In this document: positions 44,338-52,470 of the stretch, piece after piece | Layout of the letters: the number at the start of each line of letters is the position of its first letter | Position numbering within the stretch: position 1 is the first letter of the stretch | Source of the DNA: UBA6183 sp943372215 | GTDB lineage: Bacteria > Bacteroidota > Bacteroidia > UKL13-3 | Direction of reading: 5' to 3' | DNA length: 64,000 nucleotides | Assembly (NCBI GenBank): GCA_943372215.1 | Contig: CALRXU020000001.1 | Location: 186,001 to 250,000 of the forward strand | Notes under the pieces: generated by a model | Database searches by the model: none | Told to the model about the DNA's origin: nothing | Seen by the model: the letters and a program-made list of their open reading frames with translations, nothing else | Made by a program: the position numbers and the translations under genes

Positions 44338-45774
44338 ATGCTTTTTAACTCTGTAAGTTTTGCCATTTTTTTACCCATTGTATTTATCTTGTATTGGGTA
44401 TTAAACGGGCGTGGCTTAAAGCTTCAAAACTTGTTACTTTTAGTAGCCAGTTACTACTTTTATGCTTGCTGGGATTACCGCTTTTTATTCTTGCTTATTT
44501 TTTCAACCTTACTTGACTATTCTACTGGGTTAAAAATGTTTGATGCTAAAAATGCCAGGCAAAAAACGTTTTGGTTTTGGCTAAGTGTGGTGATTAATCT
44601 TGGCTTCTTAGGAGTTTTCAAATATTATAACTTTTTCATCACCTCATTTGCTGAAGCTTTGGCATCACTCGGCATGCAAATTCATGTAAGCACCTTAAGC
44701 GTGATTTTACCCGTTGGTATTTCATTTTACACCTTTCATGGGTTGTCTTACGTAATTGATATTTATCAGGATAGAATAAAACCAGAACGTCATTTTATTG
44801 ATTATGCCGTTTTTGTGAGTTTTTTCCCGCTGCTGGTTGCAGGGCCAATTGAGAGGGCTACCCATTTATTGCCTCAGATAAAACAAGCACGTCAATTTAA
44901 CTACAATAAAGCCGTTGATGGCTTAAGACAAATTCTTTGGGGATTGTTTAAAAAAATAGTGATTGCAGATTTTTGTGCAGTATATGCCAATATGATTTTT
45001 AACGACCACGAAACCTATTCCGGCAGTACCTTGGTATTGGGTGCGTTGTTTTTTACTTTTCAAATTTATTGCGATTTTTCAGGTTACTCAGATATTGCTT
45101 TAGGTACTGCACGTTTGTTTGGCATTGAGTTATTGCGGAATTTTGCCTTCCCTTATTTCTCAAGAGACATTGCAGAGTTTTGGAGGCGTTGGCACATTTC
45201 TTTATCATCATGGTTCAGAGACTACCTGTACATTCCACTTGGAGGCAGTAAGGGTGGCACATGGATGAAAATTAGAAATACCATGGCCATATTTTTGGTG
45301 AGTGGTTTCTGGCATGGCGCCAACTGGACTTTTATAGCTTGGGGTGCATTAAATGCCTTGTTTTTTATTCCGCTTTTGTTGATGAAAACCAACAGAAATA
45401 ACTTGGAAATTGTGGCACAAAACAGCGTACTGCCTTCAATAAAAGAAACCTTACAAATGCTGGCTACTTTTGGGTTAACCACGTTTGCTTGGGTTTTTTT
45501 CAGGGCTGAAAACTTAACGCAAGCATTTTCTTATATCAAAGGAATTTTTTCACCAAGCCTATTCAGCATGCCTTCTTTATTGCCGCCAAGTCTATTGGCA
45601 TTAATTGCAATTTTTGTATTCATTGAATGGATTGGCAGAAGAGAACAATTTGCCATTGCTTCCATTGGCTTAAAATGGCCTGTAGCATTTCGTTGGGGCT
45701 TTTATTATGCCATCATCTTTGCCATCATCCAATTTTCAGGCAATGAACAAGCGTTCATTTATTTTCAGTTCTAA
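44338..45774 (+). CDS. MBOAT family O-acyltransferase (AlgI-like)
   Basis: The 478-aa polytopic protein has the MBOAT landmarks EFWRRWHISLSSWFRDYLY and the catalytic histidine in SGFWHGANWTF. It moves an acyl group, usually acetyl, across the inner membrane for transfer to a periplasmic glycan. The gene immediately after encodes a secreted SGNH-like protein, the usual partner that completes transfer. It suggests O-acetylation of the polysaccharide made by this locus. Confidence 0.92.
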   Translation: MLFNSVSFAIFLPIVFILYWVLNGRGLKLQNLLLLVASYYFYACWDYRFLFLLIFSTLLDYSTGLKMFDAKNARQKTFWFWLSVVINLGFLGVFKYYNFFITSFAEALASLGMQIHVSTLSVILPVGISFYTFHGLSYVIDIYQDRIKPERHFIDYAVFVSFFPLLVAGPIERATHLLPQIKQARQFNYNKAVDGLRQILWGLFKKIVIADFCAVYANMIFNDHETYSGSTLVLGALFFTFQIYCDFSGYSDIALGTARLFGIELLRNFAFPYFSRDIAEFWRRWHISLSSWFRDYLYIPLGGSKGGTWMKIRNTMAIFLVSGFWHGANWTFIAWGALNALFFIPLLLMKTNRNNLEIVAQNSVLPSIKETLQMLATFGLTTFAWVFFRAENLTQAFSYIKGIFSPSLFSMPSLLPPSLLALIAIFVFIEWIGRREQFAIASIGLKWPVAFRWGFYYAIIFAIIQFSGNEQAFIYFQF

Positions 45775-45780
45775 TCAATC

Positions 45781-46731
45781 ATGAAGAAATTCCTAACGGT
45801 TGTTGTTTTATTCCTACTGATTCCAACTGCAATAGTTAGAATGGTAGGAAACTACGATGCAATAGATGCTGCATTTAGCCACAACAACAACGTGATTAGC
45901 TTACAACATAAAAATGAATTTGATAGCCTAGATATACTCTTTACTGGAAACTCCTATTGTTATGCGGGTATCATTCCTAAAGTATTTGATAGTGCCGGGC
46001 TAAATACCCTCAACCTAGGCATTGCCACTTGTGGGCCCCAATTTTATGAGCTTATTATTCATGATTATTTGCTGCATGCTAAGCAACAACCGAAAGCTAT
46101 TTTCATTTTGCTTTCTCCCATGATTTTTTCTACAGATGCTGATAATTTTGGAGAGTACGCCATTCACCGTTATTTGCTAAATCCCTTAAGTAATGAGCAA
46201 TTGGCACAACAGTTTGGCTTATACAACAAGTACATTGATTACACCATACGGAGTTTTAAAAAAGGCACAACCAACTTGTTAAAAAAACAACCCCTGCCAG
46301 ATGTGGAAGAATATCGGATGAATAGAGGCTTTGTTACCAAAGACGTAGCAGCTACTGAAAACGATATCCAGCAAGCAGCTAAATTGTACGAGCCATTGCG
46401 CAAAGAAACTTTTAACCAAAGTAAATTTGAGCAGTTGATGCAATTGGTAACGCAACTAAAAGGCAAAGGAATCCAAGTGGTATTTTATCAATTGCCATCC
46501 AATCGGCTGGAAGATTTCTTTAGCAAGGAATATATGGAGGACTACCATGGTATTGTTTCCGAACTGACTAAAACAGAAATTGTAATTAATCAACTAAACC
46601 TACCGCGTGACAAATACTACCGAGATATTGACCATCTGAATACAGAAGGAGCTTATTTAAGCAGCAATAATATTGTTGCCACTATAAAAAACAATTCCAG
46701 GTTGAGTAGACTTTTTACCATTGTACCATGA
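45781..46731 (+). CDS. SGNH-like periplasmic protein paired with MBOAT
   Basis: The 316-aa protein has an N-terminal hydrophobic signal or anchor (residues 1-22). LDILFTGNSYCYAGI resembles the GDS block of SGNH hydrolases with Asn for Asp, and the C-terminal RDIDHLNTEGAYLSSN supplies a DxxH-like Asp/His pair. The layout matches the AlgJ/AlgX or DltD-like partners of MBOAT proteins. It would deliver acetyl groups to the polymer in the periplasm. Seven bp separate it from the MBOAT gene. Confidence 0.75.
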   Translation: MKKFLTVVVLFLLIPTAIVRMVGNYDAIDAAFSHNNNVISLQHKNEFDSLDILFTGNSYCYAGIIPKVFDSAGLNTLNLGIATCGPQFYELIIHDYLLHAKQQPKAIFILLSPMIFSTDADNFGEYAIHRYLLNPLSNEQLAQQFGLYNKYIDYTIRSFKKGTTNLLKKQPLPDVEEYRMNRGFVTKDVAATENDIQQAAKLYEPLRKETFNQSKFEQLMQLVTQLKGKGIQVVFYQLPSNRLEDFFSKEYMEDYHGIVSELTKTEIVINQLNLPRDKYYRDIDHLNTEGAYLSSNNIVATIKNNSRLSRLFTIVP

Positions 46732-47711
46732 ATGTGATTTTTAGGGTAGATGCCAATAGCTTGTCAGGGTTCGGACACTTCTCCCGTTGCCTGAGTTTTG
46801 GCAGGACATGGCTAAACAAGCATCCGCAAGCCAATATATCCTTTATTGGCAATTACAGTGATTTTGCGGTAAGCTTGTTTAACAAATACCATATTCCATT
46901 TCAACTTATAGAAAGTAACAATTTCTCCTTATTGCACAATAACTTATTACTAGATGCAGATTACGTCATTTTTGATTCATACTTTATTACCCAGCAACAT
47001 TTGGGGGAAATGGCTAAAAGCAACTACAAGACTGTGCTTATTGATGACGAATGTAAATTTGATTACAACGGAATTGATGCCGTGGTGAACTTTAGGTTTG
47101 AAGCTGAGAAAATGTACCATTACAATGCCTCTAAACAATACTTGGGTAAGGATTATTTTTTGGTAAAACCTGAAATCGCAAAATTACGGGCCAAAAACAA
47201 AGCTAAACTCACCCATCCGTTAAATAACATTTTGTTGTTTTTTGGAGGTGGGTTTTCAGATGTGCAATTTCTAGCTGCCTTAATCCATCATTTGAACCAG
47301 GAAGTTCCGCATGTTAAACCCAGCCTGATATGCTCAACGCCACTTATTCAGGATGAATCTTTGCATTACCATTATATTCAACCTTCTTTTAATATTGAAA
47401 ATTTTTTAAATGATACAGATTTAGTAATTAATGGTGGAGGGCTAATTAAATATGAAGCTACGTTTGCGTTAATACCGACAGCCACCATATCAACCACGTT
47501 ACTGCAATATGAAGACTCTCTGGTGCTAGAAAAACTAGGACTGCACCAAAATGCCGGATTCATGGAAAAAGATTCTTTTGAAACTATCAAGGAACAGTTA
47601 AATAAAATTCTTCACGAAGAAACATACAGAAAACAATTGGTTCATCATTGTACTAACCAATTTACAGATAACCCAACAACTCACCTTATTGCTCAATTAT
47701 TTAACAATTGA
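46728..47711 (+). CDS. pseG: PseG-like UDP-sugar hydrolase
   Basis: The 327-aa GT-B-like protein opens with IFRVDANSLSGFGHFSRCL, the PseG N-terminal signature with the catalytic His in GxGH. LLFFGGGFSD and VINGGGLIKYEATFA follow in the C-terminal half. It removes UDP from UDP-2,4-diacetamido-2,4,6-trideoxy-altrose before PseI acts. It overlaps the SGNH-like gene by 4 bp. Confidence 0.85.
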   Translation: MNVIFRVDANSLSGFGHFSRCLSFGRTWLNKHPQANISFIGNYSDFAVSLFNKYHIPFQLIESNNFSLLHNNLLLDADYVIFDSYFITQQHLGEMAKSNYKTVLIDDECKFDYNGIDAVVNFRFEAEKMYHYNASKQYLGKDYFLVKPEIAKLRAKNKAKLTHPLNNILLFFGGGFSDVQFLAALIHHLNQEVPHVKPSLICSTPLIQDESLHYHYIQPSFNIENFLNDTDLVINGGGLIKYEATFALIPTATISTTLLQYEDSLVLEKLGLHQNAGFMEKDSFETIKEQLNKILHEETYRKQLVHHCTNQFTDNPTTHLIAQLFNN

Positions 47712-47717
47712 TTACTT

Positions 47718-48332
47718 ATGAACGAAGACATTAAAAAGCACTACCAACAACTGTTTGCCCAGCATGGAGATAGTCCAGATGCTGTGCAATACACTGACCG
47801 CATCACGCAATTCAAACGTTTTGAAGTACTATCACAAGTTGCACCTAAGCTTAATTCAGCAGTAGATATTGGTTGTGGATTGGGGCATTTTTATGAATAC
47901 CTTAAAGAAGGGCAACCTGACGTGAAATACCTTGGGCTAGACTTTGTGGATGAATTTATTGAAGCTTGCAAAATCAAATATGCTAATAACGAGCATACTC
48001 ACTTTAACCAATTTGATTTAACAAAAGATACCATACCAACCGGATATGATTATATTTTATTGAGTGGCGTTTTCAATAACAAATCACCGAACAATAAAGA
48101 GTTTATGTTAAATGGCATCAACAGCATGTTTAATGCCTGTGAAAAAGGAATTGCATTTAACGCCATGAGCACTTATGTAGATTTTCAGGCCGATAACCTG
48201 TACTACACTGACCCTCTGGAAATATTTGACTATTGCAAACGCAACCTTTCCCGTAAAGTTACCCTGCGCCATGATTACCTGGTTAAGGAAAACAGCATCC
48301 CGTTTGAGTATTGCATATACGTTTACAAATGA
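47718..48332 (+). CDS. Class I SAM-dependent methyltransferase
   Basis: The 204-aa protein carries the SAM-binding motif I AVDIGCGLGHFYEYL and an acidic residue at the end of strand 2 (LGLDFVDEF). DYILLSGVFNNK is motif IV. Its position between pseG and pseI-region genes suggests methylation of a nonulosonate or other glycan residue, though an atypical role is possible. It overlaps the WbqC-like gene by 4 bp. Confidence 0.8.
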   Translation: MNEDIKKHYQQLFAQHGDSPDAVQYTDRITQFKRFEVLSQVAPKLNSAVDIGCGLGHFYEYLKEGQPDVKYLGLDFVDEFIEACKIKYANNEHTHFNQFDLTKDTIPTGYDYILLSGVFNNKSPNNKEFMLNGINSMFNACEKGIAFNAMSTYVDFQADNLYYTDPLEIFDYCKRNLSRKVTLRHDYLVKENSIPFEYCIYVYK

Positions 48333-49084
48333 GCAAATCTATACTGGCTTTAATGCAGCCCACACTATTTCCTTGGCTGGGTTATTTTGATTTAGTAGAT
48401 CAATCAAAAACGTTTATTCTATACAACGATGTGCAGTTTGCAAGAAGAAGTTGGCAAACCCGCAACCGTATTCCAACTCCTAATGGCATTTTACTGATTA
48501 GTGCATCAACCATTAAGTGCGACCAAAGCACACCTATTGAATTGGTGCAATTGGACAGAACCAGTGATTGGGCCAAAAAACTACTTAAAACACTTCAATT
48601 TAATTATAAAAAGGCTACATTCTTTGAAGAGGTTTTCCCTTGGATAAGCGATTTTTTACAAAGAGATTTCTTCCTATTACAAGACCTGAACAACTCCTTT
48701 ATTAAAGAGGTTTCTATCAAAATAGGTATCACTACCCCATTGGTTCACAGTTCTGAGCTAACTATTAAAAGTACTGATAGGGTTGACCGCCTGATAGAAA
48801 TTTCTCAATTACATCAGGTGCAGGCCTATCTATCAACAACAGGTTCATACGGCTACCTTAATGAGGAACATGCCAATGAACGGTTTGCTAAAGAACACAT
48901 GGAACTGTTGATGCATCATTATAAACCAGCAGCCTATGATACAGGAAAAACACCTTTTGAACCATACATGAGTATTATTGACGCGTTGTTCCATTGCGGA
49001 TTTAGCAATTGTCTTTCCGTGATAAGAGCAGGAAGGCACGAGAACTACACTTTTGAAGAATACAAAAGACTTCAACATGACTAA
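48329..49084 (+). CDS. WbqC-like family protein
   Basis: I start at the ATG at 48329 (251 aa), which overlaps the preceding TGA. The N-terminus MQPTLFPWLGYFDLVDQ and NDVQFARRSWQTRNRI are the hallmarks of the WbqC family, found in O-antigen and nonulosonate clusters. The biochemical role is not established to my knowledge; a relation to transfer of acyl or amino acid groups has been suggested by context. It overlaps pseI by 8 bp. Because the locus lacks an obvious PseH, it is one candidate for the missing acyl transfer. Confidence 0.85.
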   Translation: MSKSILALMQPTLFPWLGYFDLVDQSKTFILYNDVQFARRSWQTRNRIPTPNGILLISASTIKCDQSTPIELVQLDRTSDWAKKLLKTLQFNYKKATFFEEVFPWISDFLQRDFFLLQDLNNSFIKEVSIKIGITTPLVHSSELTIKSTDRVDRLIEISQLHQVQAYLSTTGSYGYLNEEHANERFAKEHMELLMHHYKPAAYDTGKTPFEPYMSIIDALFHCGFSNCLSVIRAGRHENYTFEEYKRLQHD

Positions 49085-50090
49085 TAAACACTGTTATATT
49101 ATTGCCGAGTTATCAGCAAACCACGGTAGCAAACTGGAGACTGCTTTAGAAACCGTTAGAGCTGCAGCAAGAACGGGTGCTGATGCCATTAAACTACAAA
49201 CTTACAAAGGCTCCACCATTACCCTTGATGCAAAAACAAAAGACTTTTTAATTGAAGGCACCATTTGGGAAGGCCGGTATTTGTATGATTTATATGAAGA
49301 GGCACATTTGCCTTGGGAATGGCACAAACCCATATTTGACGAAGCCAAACGAGCTGGAATAGATTGTTTTTCATCTCCTTTTGACTTTACTGCTGTTGAT
49401 TTGCTTGAAGAATTGAGCTGCCCAATCTATAAAATTGCCTCATTTGAGATTACCGATATTCCATTAATTGAATACGTGGCTTCCAAAGGCAAACCCGTAA
49501 TTATTTCAACAGGTATTGCTGACGAAACTGATATTCAGTTGGCCGTTGATGCTTGCAAAAAAATGGGCAACCACCAAATTACCTTGTTAAAATGTACATC
49601 TAGCTACCCGGCCCCTGTTGAAGATGCCAACCTAGTGATGATTCCAGATATGGCCAAACGATTTGGCGTACAGACAGGCTTATCTGACCATACCTTAGGC
49701 ATAACAGTTCCTGTAGCTGCAGTGGTGCTTGGTGCGAAGGTGATAGAAAAACATTTTATTTTAGATCGCTCCATAGGTGGTCCCGATGCTTCCTTTTCTC
49801 TTGATGAGGCTGACTTTACTGCCATGGTTAAAGCCGTGAGAGAAGCAGAGCAAGCCATTGGTGTGGTTAACTACACCTTAGACGAAAAGCAACTCAAAAG
49901 CCGCAACTTCTCACGCTCGCTTTACATTAGTAATGATGTAAAAGCTGGTGAAATATTTAGTGAAAAAAATATTCAATCAGTAAGACCTGGACATGGATTG
50001 CACCCTAAACATTATCATGAGATATTGGGTAAAAAAGCCAAAATAGCCTTAACCAAAGGAACTCCATTAAGTTTTGATGTAATTGAATAA
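49077..50090 (+). CDS. pseI: Pseudaminic acid synthase
   Basis: The 337-aa product starts at the ATG at 49077; the longer frame adds eight residues within the preceding gene. IIAELSANHGS (catalytic Glu), ADAIKLQTYKG and YKIASFEI are PseI-type, and not NeuB-type, variants of the active-site motifs (ASFE versus GSGE). LSDHTLGI and VIEKHFILDRSIGGPDASFS complete the barrel, and an SAF domain ends the protein. It condenses 2,4-diacetamido-trideoxyaltrose with phosphoenolpyruvate. Motifs are intact. Confidence 0.94.
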   Translation: MTNKHCYIIAELSANHGSKLETALETVRAAARTGADAIKLQTYKGSTITLDAKTKDFLIEGTIWEGRYLYDLYEEAHLPWEWHKPIFDEAKRAGIDCFSSPFDFTAVDLLEELSCPIYKIASFEITDIPLIEYVASKGKPVIISTGIADETDIQLAVDACKKMGNHQITLLKCTSSYPAPVEDANLVMIPDMAKRFGVQTGLSDHTLGITVPVAAVVLGAKVIEKHFILDRSIGGPDASFSLDEADFTAMVKAVREAEQAIGVVNYTLDEKQLKSRNFSRSLYISNDVKAGEIFSEKNIQSVRPGHGLHPKHYHEILGKKAKIALTKGTPLSFDVIE

Positions 50091-50098
50091 ACAAGAAC

Positions 50099-50716
50099 AT
50101 GAGCAATAACACTAACTTCTGGAATGAATGGAACGAAACCGGTGGGCCAAAATATCCACATGAAAAAGCCATTCAGTTTGTATTTAGAAACCTGCCCAGA
50201 GAAATAGAAAAAAGAAACCAACTGCATGTGTTGGATTTGGGCTGTGGCGGTGGTGTGCATACCGCATTTTTATTGCAGGAAGGATTTAAGGTTTCAGCGG
50301 TTGATATTGCAGAATCGGGTATTAAACACACCCTTGAAAAAGTTGCTGCCATCAATAAAAAATGTGAATTTATTGGTGTAGCCTCCATTCACGAGATAAC
50401 ATTTGAACCTGATACGTTTGATGCCGTATTATGCATTGGAGTGCTCGACTCCGCTGGAGCAAACATTTCAACCCAAGCCATACAAAAAGTGTTTACCATG
50501 TTAAAAAAAGGTGGCAAAGGTATTTTTGTGTTTAGCCAGTTTGAAGATTACAGGGTACCCCTGCTAGGCGAAAATGGCTTTCATGGTTACACTGAAACAG
50601 AAGTAAAACAGTTGTTTAATCACCCATGGGAAAAATTGCACATAGATGATTATATTACTACTTACGAAAACAAAAGCCGTAAGCAACACGATTTTCTAGT
50701 AACGGTTGAAAAATAA
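50099..50716 (+). CDS. Class I SAM-dependent methyltransferase
   Basis: The 205-aa protein has VLDLGCGGGVHTAFL (motif I), VSAVDIAESGI (motif II acidic residue) and FDAVLCIGVLDSAG (motif IV). The N-terminal segment NFWNEWNETGGPKYP is typical of small sugar-modifying or UbiG-like methyltransferases. It lies 8 bp after pseI. Its substrate is probably a sugar of this glycan, but nothing in the sequence fixes it. Confidence 0.82.
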   Translation: MSNNTNFWNEWNETGGPKYPHEKAIQFVFRNLPREIEKRNQLHVLDLGCGGGVHTAFLLQEGFKVSAVDIAESGIKHTLEKVAAINKKCEFIGVASIHEITFEPDTFDAVLCIGVLDSAGANISTQAIQKVFTMLKKGGKGIFVFSQFEDYRVPLLGENGFHGYTETEVKQLFNHPWEKLHIDDYITTYENKSRKQHDFLVTVEK

Positions 50717-50717
50717 C

Positions 50718-51914
50718 ATGTCTGCTGCTGCACAAAAAAAACCTTTGTTTGTATGGGTAAACGACCAATTTGGTTCCCCATCCAAAACATTACAAAATCC
50801 AAATAATGCCATTTTACAACAATATTTCGAGTTGGAAGTATGGGACATTAGGGGATTAAACAAAGCATGGTACAGCAAGAATCCAGATTTTAAATTTGAC
50901 TCTGATGTGGATTTTAAAGTCAGGTATTTTTATACCCTTACTGAAACCAAACAACAGTTGGCCACCATTAAAAAGGAGTATCAGCAAGTTGCGTTTTTAA
51001 TCAGTGGTAAAGTTGGCTTTTGGAACAGGGGGTTTATCCGCAGTTTAGAAAAAAGCAACATCCCCTATTTCTTTAGGCGCAATAGGAGCGGTTTTTACGA
51101 AGCAGACTTTGGCAAGTTTAATGGCTGGAGTGCAATTACCTCCAAACGCAAAAAAGTCATCAACCTTATTGGTCGTATAACGGCTAACAATCCCATTTTT
51201 AAATTTGGGATAAAAGGCCCCAACTTAGTTTTTGCAGGAACTGATTATGATTTGGCGCATGTTAACCTTCCATATTCATCGGACAATATTGTTTATACCC
51301 ACACCAAGGACTACGACAATTATTTAATGGCGAAGAAAGAAAGCAGCATGCCGAAAGATTGCATTGTGTATATTGACCAGTATTTCCCATTTCATGCGGA
51401 AACCAAACAGTTTAATATTAACCCCGAAAAACACTATGGTGCTATTTTAACTTTTTTGCAAAAGCTAGAACAACTATATAGGAAACAATTTATTATAGCT
51501 GGTCATCCGGCTTGCAACAGGGAGCAGTTTGAACAATTTGTGCCAAAAGAAAAGGTGGTTTATGGAAAAACAGCTGAGCTCATTAATAATGGCTTTTGCT
51601 GTGTTACATTTAATTCCAATGCCGTGCTAAGTGCCATTATTACTAAAACCCCTGTAATATTAATTACCCAAGATAGCCTGCTGCCTGCTTACTTTAATTT
51701 GTCTAACCATGTGTTAGAAAAAATATTCAATACCTTGAGTATTGATATAGAATCAGCTATTACGAAGGATAAAATAGATGCATTACTCCACTCTCAAAAA
51801 AACAACCAGGAGAAAAACTTTAATACCTTGATTAAATATCCGAACACGCCTGATAAACTTGAGTTTGAAATTATTGGAGAACGGGTGTTGCAATACTTAG
51901 GCTTAGCATCGTAA
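50718..51914 (+). CDS. Unknown protein, possible GT-B glycosyltransferase
   Basis: I start at the ATG at 50718 (398 aa); the frame from 50706 needs a TTG inside the preceding gene. No firm family is recognised. IVYIDQYFPFH (about residue 215), IIAGHPACNREQF (about 257) and CCVTFNSNAVLSAIITKTPVI (shortened: FNSNAVLSAIITKTPV, about 295) have the order seen in the C-terminal half of surface-polysaccharide and polysialyltransferase-like GT-B proteins. Lying directly behind the pseudaminate genes, it is a good candidate for the nonulosonate transferase. No membrane helices are evident. Confidence 0.5.
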   Translation: MSAAAQKKPLFVWVNDQFGSPSKTLQNPNNAILQQYFELEVWDIRGLNKAWYSKNPDFKFDSDVDFKVRYFYTLTETKQQLATIKKEYQQVAFLISGKVGFWNRGFIRSLEKSNIPYFFRRNRSGFYEADFGKFNGWSAITSKRKKVINLIGRITANNPIFKFGIKGPNLVFAGTDYDLAHVNLPYSSDNIVYTHTKDYDNYLMAKKESSMPKDCIVYIDQYFPFHAETKQFNINPEKHYGAILTFLQKLEQLYRKQFIIAGHPACNREQFEQFVPKEKVVYGKTAELINNGFCCVTFNSNAVLSAIITKTPVILITQDSLLPAYFNLSNHVLEKIFNTLSIDIESAITKDKIDALLHSQKNNQEKNFNTLIKYPNTPDKLEFEIIGERVLQYLGLAS

Positions 51915-51919
51915 ACAAC

Positions 51920-52459
51920 ATGCAAAAATTACTCTACTACCTCTTTTATGATTTGGCTTCAAGGCTAATGGCCAAAATAAACTACAATGCACTTAGGGCT
52001 TATTACGTGAGAGCAAGCAGTGGTTCATGCGGGACACACCTTGCCGTTAATGGCCCAGTGAAAGGATTTAACAAGAAGGTAATTATTAAAAACCATGTGA
52101 ATATTAACGGTTGTACCATTCTTGGAAGCGGTGGCGTAACTTTTGGTAATTATTACCATTCTGGTGAACAAATTACCCTGATTACAAGCAACCACAATTA
52201 TGATTCAACACTCAGTATTCCTTACGACAAAACACAAGTGATTAAGGATATTGTGATTAAAGATTTTGTTTGGATTGGACACGGGGCCATTATTTGCCCG
52301 GGAGTAACCATTGGCGAAGGTGCTATTGTAGCAGCAGGTGCCGTAGTTACCAAAGATGTACCTGATTGTGCCATTGTTGGCGGCAACCCTGCAAAAATCA
52401 TTAAATTCCGTAACCAGGAACAATTTTACCGATTAAAAACAGCTGAGAAGTTTCACTAA
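51920..52459 (+). CDS. Hexapeptide-repeat O-acetyltransferase
   Basis: The 179-aa left-handed beta-helix protein of the WbbJ/Maa type has LITSNHNYD with the catalytic histidine and a tail of regular hexapeptide turns (VWIGHGAIICPGVTIGEGAI, IVGGNPAKII). It probably O-acetylates a sugar residue in the cytoplasm with acetyl-CoA. Its distance from the Pse genes leaves open that it serves as the N-acetyltransferase missing from that pathway. Confidence 0.85.
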   Translation: MQKLLYYLFYDLASRLMAKINYNALRAYYVRASSGSCGTHLAVNGPVKGFNKKVIIKNHVNINGCTILGSGGVTFGNYYHSGEQITLITSNHNYDSTLSIPYDKTQVIKDIVIKDFVWIGHGAIICPGVTIGEGAIVAAGAVVTKDVPDCAIVGGNPAKIIKFRNQEQFYRLKTAEKFH

Positions 52460-52470
52460 ACTAAAGGAGT

